Below are positions 59,017 to 64,000 of a DNA stretch of 64,000 bases, piece after piece (position 1 is the stretch's first letter; each line of letters starts with the position of its first letter). Source of the stretch: Runella limosa DSM 17973 (GTDB lineage: Bacteria; Bacteroidota; Bacteroidia; Cytophagales; Spirosomataceae). Below the pieces are notes generated by a model. The model was not told where the DNA came from, did no database searches, and worked only from the letters and a program-made list of their open reading frames with translations. A program made the position numbers and the translations under genes. Where the stretch lies: NCBI RefSeq assembly GCF_000482465.1, contig NZ_AXVJ01000056.1:1-64000 (forward strand), read 5' to 3'.

Positions 59017-59250
59017 ATGTCGAATAATCTCAAAAGAAACAAGCAATACGCCTGTTATTCGCGCACTCAAATTGCCCAGTTTTACAATAAGAATTACAAG
59101 ACTTTTCAGAAGATGTTGCAAGAATCAGGGTTTGCCGAAAAGTACCCGGACTTTATGAAGCCCTGCGTCAAAATCTACTACAAAGACAAGCCCTGTTTTG
59201 AGGAGTTTTTTGGGCCATCAGCATGGGACGAGTACTTGAAACTTGCATAA
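59017..59250 (+). CDS. Small HTH-like regulator, plus strand
   Basis: 77 residues. ACYSRTQIAQFYNKNYKTFQ and KMLQESGF look like a helix-turn-helix of the 'RTQIAxFYxxNxxTFxxxL' kind. The rest is aromatic and Cys-containing (FMKPCVKIYYKDKPCFEEFF). It is one of only two plus-strand genes of the element in this window, starts at the end of the repeat-rich control region and is closed by a strong terminator, as phage switch regulators often are. Probably binds the dyads or the 11-bp array. Confidence 0.65.
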   Translation: MSNNLKRNKQYACYSRTQIAQFYNKNYKTFQKMLQESGFAEKYPDFMKPCVKIYYKDKPCFEEFFGPSAWDEYLKLA

Positions 59251-59251
59251 G

Positions 59252-59288
59252 AAGAAAGCCCGTCAGTTTGTTGCTGACGGGCTTTCTT
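59252..59288. terminator. Bidirectional terminator
   Basis: AAGAAAGCCCGTCAG (59252-59266) pairs with CTGACGGGCTTTCTT (59274-59288); T-runs on both strands. It separates the plus-strand regulator from the minus-strand gene at 59302. Confidence 0.9.
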
Positions 59289-59301
59289 TTTATAAATAGC
59301 T

Positions 59302-59532
59302 TTATCGCTGATGTAGTGTAAAGTGGCCTATTTTATGACGATGTTCCACTCTGTTTGCTACGATGTAATGAATTGCTTCCACAATACACACATCTACGTC
59401 TTCACTTTCAAACTTTTTTAACTTATTACTGAGGTACAACACATTTGTCCGTCTTTTACTTGAATAGGTAATCGTAAAATTGGCTCCAATCGTTTCTAAT
59501 TGAAGCTTTACTAGGGTGTCATAATGTTTCAT
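59302..59532 (-). CDS. Small unknown protein
   Basis: 76 residues: HYDTLVKLQLETIGANFTIT, RTNVLYLSNKLKKFESEDVD and IHYIVANRVEHRHKIGHFTL. No TM, no signal, no family recognised. Last gene of the modification block before the terminator. Confidence 0.55.
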   Translation of the reverse strand: MKHYDTLVKLQLETIGANFTITYSSKRRTNVLYLSNKLKKFESEDVDVCIVEAIHYIVANRVEHRHKIGHFTLHQR

Positions 59533-59552
59533 TGTCTAAAACGCTTTAAAGG

Positions 59553-59816
59553 TTATTTAATAAAGTCTTTGAATCCCATTTTTGTGTAAATCTCGCTGTT
59601 GTAATCAAATGCTCCTTTGCAGCGATTATGAGCCTTCCTGTTTGGCCCCTCCGTTGAGTGACAAATTTGTTGTGCTTGAAACAACGTCTTTTGAATCACT
59701 TCATTGGCTACCTCTGGAAATTGCCAATGTCCTTTTTTATTGGGCTTAAATGGGCAACTTTGGCAGTGAGCTTTCATTACAGGAAGTGTACTGGCATCAA
59801 TGTTTTTTTTCTCCAT
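59553..59816 (-). CDS. Four-cysteine small protein
   Basis: 87 residues from MEKKNIDASTLPVMKAHCQSC at 59816; longer readings overlap the next gene. Cysteines at 18, 21, 52 and 66 in AHCQSCPFK, QICHSTEG and NRCKGAF could hold a zinc ion or an iron-sulfur cluster; the spacing is similar to DUF6283-type small proteins. The element-encoded role is unknown. Confidence 0.6.
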   Translation of the reverse strand: MEKKNIDASTLPVMKAHCQSCPFKPNKKGHWQFPEVANEVIQKTLFQAQQICHSTEGPNRKAHNRCKGAFDYNSEIYTKMGFKDFIK

Positions 59817-59817
59817 G

Positions 59818-60030
59818 TTACACCTCCTCTTGGTTATAAATCTCCCAACCTTCATCCCATTCTGCGCCACTTCGCCCATACCAAAGCATTTCTTCATTGA
59901 GATGTAACCCTTTTTCATCTAGCAATTGCCCATTACTAGGGCTTCTGTGCAAATACTCTTCGGGGGTAAAGAAACGATGAGTGATAGGCTTGCCATCGTT
60001 AAGGGCCTGTTTTGCCTCATATTTATTCAT
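59818..60030 (-). CDS. Small unknown acidic protein
   Basis: 70 residues: NKYEAKQALNDGKPITHRFF, TPEEYLHRSPSNGQLLDEKG, MLWYGRSGAEWDEGWEIYNQ. Typical of short phage early proteins with an 'ALxxGKxITHxxFxxxE' opening. Function unknown. It ends 2 bp before the next gene starts. Confidence 0.6.
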   Translation of the reverse strand: MNKYEAKQALNDGKPITHRFFTPEEYLHRSPSNGQLLDEKGLHLNEEMLWYGRSGAEWDEGWEIYNQEEV

Positions 60031-60041
60031 TTTGACTTTTA

Positions 60042-60275
60042 TCAGGGTTGATTAATAAACTCTTGCCACACTTCAATAAAAGCATCATTTTTCAACGAAA
60101 TCGCTTTGATTTGAATACACAATGATATGATTTTATCCAATTCATCATCAACGGTTAGTCCTCCATTCTCAACCATTTCTCGAACTAGCTCTTCCTTTTC
60201 TTTAAGCTCTTCGCTGTACTTTGAGAGTATTTTACGGGACTCTTGTCTCGTAATCGTGATTTTGTCTTTTGGCAT
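60042..60275 (-). CDS. Small coiled-coil protein
   Basis: 77 residues, helical and charged (TRQESRKILSKYSEELKEKE; ELDKIISLCIQIKAISLKND). No recognised domain. Between a methylase gene and other small genes of the same strand. Confidence 0.55.
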   Translation of the reverse strand: MPKDKITITRQESRKILSKYSEELKEKEELVREMVENGGLTVDDELDKIISLCIQIKAISLKNDAFIEVWQEFINQP

Positions 60276-60286
60276 CTTACTATTTT

Positions 60287-61039
60287 TTAAAACAATTGCA
60301 ACTGTTTACTTCTTAAATCCTCTTCAATGGACAACCTGTTGACTTCTGACAAAAAACGGGCTTGGGCATTATTAAAATGATACTCGTTGTTCTCAAATCC
60401 ATAATACTCAAAACCGTTTTTGTAACAGGCTATCTTCAAACTACCCGAACCCTCGTGGGTATCAAGGATAATTTGCCCCGTTGTTGCGTATTCTTTTAGC
60501 AGGTATTCGTACAGTTTTACAGGCTTTTGGCACTCATGGATTCTTTTCTCATTTAGCGCTTTGTTGCCTTCTTGCGTCAGGGCCATTCTGATGTCCTTAG
60601 AGCAGTACTTTCCTTGCATGAATCCGCTCCACAAGTAATAAACTACATCGGTTCTTTGGTTGAACGATTGGTAGGCTATCTCAACGCTAAATTGGTCTGT
60701 GTTACCATTGAGTTTGTCCCATACAATCATTCCTCCCGTCAGTTGTGGATAATAGTTGGCACCAAAAACGATTTGATTTTTGCTCACTCGAAACAATTCA
60801 TCAAAGTACGCTTGAGGCTCTTTCTGAGTATCCCAATCAGAATGTTGATATTTGGCTCGTTTGATGGGCAAGTACTTCCCATTTGATTGTTTTACCTTGT
60901 CCATTTTCAGTGATGGCTTACTCGCTCCGATACCGTAACGAATATCACAAATGGCAAGGTCAAAGAATTTATCAGGAAAGAGCTGCATCCCTTCCACATT
61001 ATCCATCAAAAGACTTTGGCATTTATCTGGCGTCATCAT
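60287..61039 (-). CDS. DNA methyltransferase of the DPPY group with altered motif
   Basis: 250 residues. FDLAICDIRYGIGASKPSLK stands where DPPY is expected (D-I-R-Y), and TTGQIILDTHEGSGSLKIAC where many relatives have DPFxGSG (the DTHxGS form is also seen in Bacteroidota phage methylases). LFRVSKNQIVFGANYYPQLT and HECQKPVKLYEYLLKEYAT are normal family parts. It would methylate adenine N6 or cytosine N4, if active. The lost Pro pair in the catalytic loop makes activity uncertain. Overlaps the upstream gene by 4 bp. Confidence 0.75.
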   Translation of the reverse strand: MMTPDKCQSLLMDNVEGMQLFPDKFFDLAICDIRYGIGASKPSLKMDKVKQSNGKYLPIKRAKYQHSDWDTQKEPQAYFDELFRVSKNQIVFGANYYPQLTGGMIVWDKLNGNTDQFSVEIAYQSFNQRTDVVYYLWSGFMQGKYCSKDIRMALTQEGNKALNEKRIHECQKPVKLYEYLLKEYATTGQIILDTHEGSGSLKIACYKNGFEYYGFENNEYHFNNAQARFLSEVNRLSIEEDLRSKQLQLF

Positions 61040-61476
61040 AATGGCAATTGCAATTGATTCTCGTTGTAGATTAAAGGCTCAATTGACTCAATGCCTTCCC
61101 AGTCGAAATCAGCGCCTGTTAATTCTTCACCTCTACTGATTTTCTCGAAAATTCCCATTTCCGCTTCTTCACAAACAAACTTTTTGCTTCTCAACAGGCA
61201 ATTAATTAGGCTTATGGCATAGCCATAGGGCATTATGTAACTATTCCAATACTTTGAACCACTCCATCTAATTGCTCTGTAAACTTTAAAATAGATTTGT
61301 TCAAACAACACTACACGCCCACCTCCATACGTATTTTCAAAATAAAACTTTGTACTCCATTCCTTATCACACCAATCAATGCTTTTAAGGTTGAGATAAT
61401 CATCTATCTCTAACCCCGCTATTGTGCCTGTTGGAGAACCGAACCTGTCATTTTCAAGTATATAAACTTTGACCAT
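61036..61476 (-). CDS. Unknown protein downstream of the sliding clamp gene
   Basis: 146 residues from MVKVYILENDRFGSPTGTIA at 61476; the longer frame overlaps dnaN. Beta-rich start (GLEIDDYLNLKSIDWCDKEW; YFENTYGGGRVVLFEQIYFK) and an acidic end (GADFDWEGIESIEPLIYNEN). The last residues QLQLPL are like the SSB/clamp-binding QxxLxLF type but not a clean match; together with the position beside dnaN, clamp binding is a testable idea. Confidence 0.55.
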   Translation of the reverse strand: MVKVYILENDRFGSPTGTIAGLEIDDYLNLKSIDWCDKEWSTKFYFENTYGGGRVVLFEQIYFKVYRAIRWSGSKYWNSYIMPYGYAISLINCLLRSKKFVCEEAEMGIFEKISRGEELTGADFDWEGIESIEPLIYNENQLQLPL

Positions 61477-61477
61477 T

Positions 61478-62596
61478 TTAGTAGGTGTTGGACATGATGG
61501 GAATTTGTAAAATGAAGCCTGCACTATGCTCCCACAACACCGCTCGGTTGGGTTGCACATATTTCAAGTTTACGACTTCTTTGTTGGTATGGCTCAATAT
61601 TGACGACAATACCGCTGCATGAAGGGCAAGGCTTATTTTTTCTTGGGCTTCGCTTTCCAAATCAACGACTTCACCAGCTTTGCACTCAAACCCAATATCC
61701 TCTGCCGTAATTTCAATAAAGCTATGATTTACATCTACTGTGACAAGCTTTGTCACCTCATTGACGAACAACAAAGCTCGGTCAACCGAATGCTTTAGCA
61801 GGTCACTGTCCACCTTGACGCTCTTCAATCCCCCTGGTACCGCATTTCTCCAATTTGGGTAATTTGCATCAATTTTACGGGCGCAAATTTCAATTTCGCC
61901 AACCTCAAACCACTGGTTTTTGTCATCACTGTACGCCTCCACGTCTTCGTCAGCGTTTAATCCTGATACAATCTTCATTGATTCGGCATTGACAATTTCA
62001 CTTTTAGGTTCATACACTTCAAACGAATCTTTCAACTCGTAGTTTGAAAGGATACTTCCATCACTGGCCGTCATTTCAAGTTGTTTCCCTGCTTCTACAT
62101 AAACTCCTTTCATTGCTGGCCGTGCATCATCATTCCCACAAGCAAACACGACACTTGAAACGGCCTCTTTGAACTTTGCATGACTACACTGAAACCACTC
62201 CGATTTGGCTTCCGAATCGGGAAATTTGGCGAAACCAACAGGGTCATGGCCTTTGATTTCATAAGTACCTTCTTTTGCTTTAATTTCCAACAGAAAATCG
62301 TTTTCGTCGTACTTCAGTTTTACTTTTTGGTCGGATAGCTGGCCCATTAATGCCACCATTTTTTTATACGGAAGGCACATTGAAAACGTTTCTGACGAAT
62401 CAGCTTCAATTCTACTTCTGACGAAGTTGATGCCGTTTGTGGTCGTGAGCAACATCCGACTTTCTTCAACTTCAATAAGTACATTATTTGACAGTGGGAA
62501 TAAGTCGGGCTTGTCTGAAATCGCTCCAATGTGTTTTTTGAGCGTTTTGGCAAATTCTGAGGGTGATACTGGAAGTTTGAAAGTTTTGATTGACAT
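61478..62596 (-). CDS. dnaN: DNA polymerase sliding clamp (beta subunit) paralogue
   Basis: 372 residues, normal DnaN length, three-domain order. Recognisable parts are SDKPDLFPLSNNVLIEVEES (domain 1), EGTYEIKGHDPVGFAKFPDS (end of domain 1), FKEAVSSVVFACGNDDARPA...GVYVEAG (domain 2, the 'DxxRPxLxGV' pattern), and IDANYPNWRNAVPGGLKSVK (domain 3, 'YPxYxxVIP'). It rings DNA and holds a polymerase; an element-borne copy would divert host polymerase or serve a polymerase encoded outside the window. The C-terminal MPIRL-type ending is replaced by LQIPIMSNTY. Confidence 0.88.
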   Translation of the reverse strand: MSIKTFKLPVSPSEFAKTLKKHIGAISDKPDLFPLSNNVLIEVEESRMLLTTTNGINFVRSRIEADSSETFSMCLPYKKMVALMGQLSDQKVKLKYDENDFLLEIKAKEGTYEIKGHDPVGFAKFPDSEAKSEWFQCSHAKFKEAVSSVVFACGNDDARPAMKGVYVEAGKQLEMTASDGSILSNYELKDSFEVYEPKSEIVNAESMKIVSGLNADEDVEAYSDDKNQWFEVGEIEICARKIDANYPNWRNAVPGGLKSVKVDSDLLKHSVDRALLFVNEVTKLVTVDVNHSFIEITAEDIGFECKAGEVVDLESEAQEKISLALHAAVLSSILSHTNKEVVNLKYVQPNRAVLWEHSAGFILQIPIMSNTY

Positions 62597-62601
62597 GATG
62601 G

Positions 62602-63822
62602 TTATGTATTTTTGATAGTTTCGGTGAATACGTCGATCGACTTTATTATTTGCATTGCCACATAGTGAACAATGGCATTACCGTAGGCTTTTATGGATTC
62701 GTTTCGGTGGTTTGAAACGGTAATTCCAACCAGTTTGGCGGGAAACCCATCATTTCGGCCACAAATCGGGGATTGAGTTGGGAAATCAACAAACCATTCT
62801 CGGGGTTCATTTCCATAATCTCCCCTACCAGTGTGTTCCTTCCCGCTTGGCTCGGGGGCAACATGGAGTTTTGTCCATCTTGTTCCGTTGGCGTCGCCAT
62901 CATTGTTTTGACCACCCCGACTAAATCTTTTCCGTGTCCCCGCTCCGTTACTGCGGGGCTGTTGTAGTTGCTCCCTCCTTCGGATGCTGTTGGCGTCGGG
63001 AGCATTGACAGGGGTATGAACACGGCTTTCCCGTTTTGATTGATTTTTAGGCCGTCGGTTATTGGAGTCGGTAGCATTACTTGGTTGTGGGCTATTTGCT
63101 CCCGTAGATTTCCCGAACGTGTTCTGTTTTTTCGGCTTCCGTAATTTTTCGATTTCTCGTTTTCTTTGGGCGGAAGCATATCCATTGTGTTGGGGGTTGC
63201 CAACAAGTCCATTGATATAATCGCGTCTAAATCCAACAATCCAGTATCGGTATCTTTCGTGCGGCGCGTTTGTCGATGAAGCTGGAATACACAAAACGAT
63301 TGGTGTTCCGTCTTCACATTCGGGCAGTACGTATCCTTCACTTTGAAGCTGTGTGAGAATAATTCCAAGCACTCGTTTTCTTTCTTCCACGATTGTAGAA
63401 TCGTAACCCTCCTCAAATAAGAGAGGCGTTTGCCTTTCCATACGTGTGGTACACGTTGGCTCCAAAATACTTGCGAGTCCAGCAACGTTTTCAAGAATAA
63501 TGACGTTGGGTTTGATTTGCTCAATTGCTCGGCGAGTTGCTGGCCACCCATAGCGGTCATCTTCGGTGCCTTTTCTATTGCCTGCAACGCTAAAGGGTTG
63601 GCAGGGGAATCCTGCGGTGAGTAAGTCGATGCTCCCTTCATATTCAGAAAAATCAGAAGTTGTTATGTCGCCAAAACTTTTGGCATTGGGAAAATGATAT
63701 TTAAGGACTCTTTGGCAGAAGGTTGACCATTCGCACCAAGCTACTGTTTCGTAATCCAGCTTTTCGGCAGCTAGTGAAAACCCGCCAATGCCTTCATACA
63801 AGCCTATGTGTCGTTTTTTCAT
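62602..63822 (-). CDS. DNA (cytosine-5) methyltransferase
   Basis: 406 residues. Motif I IGLYEGIGGFSLAAEKL, motif IV LLTAGFPCQPFSVAG (catalytic Cys74), motif VI VIILENVAGL, motif VIII-like APHERYRYWIVGFRRD, and motifs IX/X at the end (ESIKAYGNAIVHYVAMQI). The part from ~215 to 340 is a long polar stretch (KKQNTFGKSTGANSPQPSNA...), probably the target-recognition region. No restriction endonuclease is adjacent, so it is an orphan that may mask the element's DNA from host enzymes. Confidence 0.9.
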   Translation of the reverse strand: MKKRHIGLYEGIGGFSLAAEKLDYETVAWCEWSTFCQRVLKYHFPNAKSFGDITTSDFSEYEGSIDLLTAGFPCQPFSVAGNRKGTEDDRYGWPATRRAIEQIKPNVIILENVAGLASILEPTCTTRMERQTPLLFEEGYDSTIVEERKRVLGIILTQLQSEGYVLPECEDGTPIVLCIPASSTNAPHERYRYWIVGFRRDYINGLVGNPQHNGYASAQRKREIEKLRKPKKQNTFGKSTGANSPQPSNATDSNNRRPKNQSKRESRVHTPVNAPDANSIRRREQLQQPRSNGAGTRKRFSRGGQNNDGDANGTRWTKLHVAPEPSGKEHTGRGDYGNEPREWFVDFPTQSPICGRNDGFPAKLVGITVSNHRNESIKAYGNAIVHYVAMQIIKSIDVFTETIKNT

Positions 63823-64000
63823 TGGGTTTTGATTCGTTCAATTACATGGCAGATAGATACATCGAGTAGTTGGGTATCCCAATTGATGTTTTTATTCTTA
63901 TACATGGTTTTGATGATGGTATCAAATTCCTCTGCTTTCTCGTACCCAACATCCATCATCTTTATCCAAGGTTTGATTTTAGCCAGTGTTAGGGTCACTA
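63819..64000 (-). CDS. Unknown protein, N-terminal part beyond window end
   Basis: The frame enters from the right edge and stops at 63819-63821, overlapping the C5-methyltransferase start (ATGA). The visible ~60 residues (VTLTLAKIKPWIKMMDVGYE; FDTIIKTMYKNKNINWDTQL; LDVSICHVIERIKTQ) are helical, with no family recognised. A start inside the window at MMDVGYEKAEE is also possible. Confidence 0.55.
   Translation of the reverse strand, partial: VTLTLAKIKPWIKMMDVGYEKAEEFDTIIKTMYKNKNINWDTQLLDVSICHVIERIKTQ

Noticed and set aside
62691-63641. Second long frame inside the C5-methyltransferase gene
   Set aside because: 316 residues open in another frame of the same strand, but without family motifs; the C5-methyltransferase frame has all catalytic motifs.
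28395-64000. Integrative conjugative element
   Set aside because: No relaxase, coupling protein with TM, VirB4 or Tra gene was recognised; the ATPase is too small and the spike, SLT and holin-like genes fit a virus better.
28395-64000. Ordinary tailed prophage
   Set aside because: Spike and lysis-type genes are present, but no terminase, portal, major capsid, tail or tape-measure gene could be found in 36 kb. Kept open only for the unseen part to the right.
1-64000. tRNA gene as integration site
   Set aside because: No cloverleaf was recognised near 26.8-27.1 kb or elsewhere by eye; a covariance search would be needed to exclude it.

Overview
The window comes from a Bacteroidota chromosome, most likely a Cytophagales relative of Runella or Spirosoma. 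This is inferred from family content: a 7TM-AraC regulator, TlpA-type thioredoxins, PmoA-like and Gfo/Idh/MocA proteins in a sugar-acid locus, an Arm-domain Bacteroidota integrase, and a clear TTTG-N21-TAnnTTTG promoter. No rRNA, tRNA or CRISPR array was recognised.

Left part (1-27 kb) is ordinary chromosome. It starts with the tail of an IS3-family transposase that appears to have cut off the 3' end of an AraC-type regulator gene. A second AraC regulator, an ammonium transporter with a beta-barrel porin, a two-gene GMC dehydrogenase, a bicupin and a polysaccharide deacetylase follow. From about 10 to 23 kb lies a minus-strand glucuronoxylan/glucuronate locus: SGNH acetylesterase, GH43, TlpA-like protein, SDR, GH67 alpha-glucuronidase, UxuA, PmoA-like protein and two Gfo/Idh/MocA oxidoreductases. 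A RAYT transposase with its own palindromes sits between aguA and uxuA. A divergent LacI regulator carrying an extra N-terminal zinc ribbon, next to a large palindromic operator, probably controls the locus. An NFACT/RqcH-type gene and clpP end this part.

Right part (27.1 kb to the window end) is an integrated element entered through a tyrosine recombinase. Its other end lies beyond base 64000. Almost everything is on the minus strand. Reading in the direction of transcription, it has a replication/modification block (C5-methyltransferase, DnaN-type sliding clamp, an odd DPPY-type methyltransferase, small proteins), a divergent control region with an 11-bp phased repeat array, a P-loop ATPase with neighbours, a transglutaminase-like/N6-methylase fusion, and a large SNF2-type helicase. 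After these comes a long run of about twenty small membrane-anchored proteins, mixed with SLT, muramidase, papain-like and metallopeptidase domains, FN3 and SH3-like domains, a histone-like protein and a 1077-residue tail-spike-like beta-helix protein with a lipoprotein-type signal.

No terminase, portal, HK97 capsid, tail tube or tape-measure gene was recognised in the window. The best working idea, which is an inference, is an integrated virus-like element that builds a membrane-containing or membrane-extruded particle rather than a classical tailed phage. The genes would divide into genome upkeep (clamp, helicase, methylases), particle assembly (ATPase, coat-like TM proteins, histone-like protein), host recognition (spike and fibre-head paralogues) and wall passage or lysis (several different murein enzymes).
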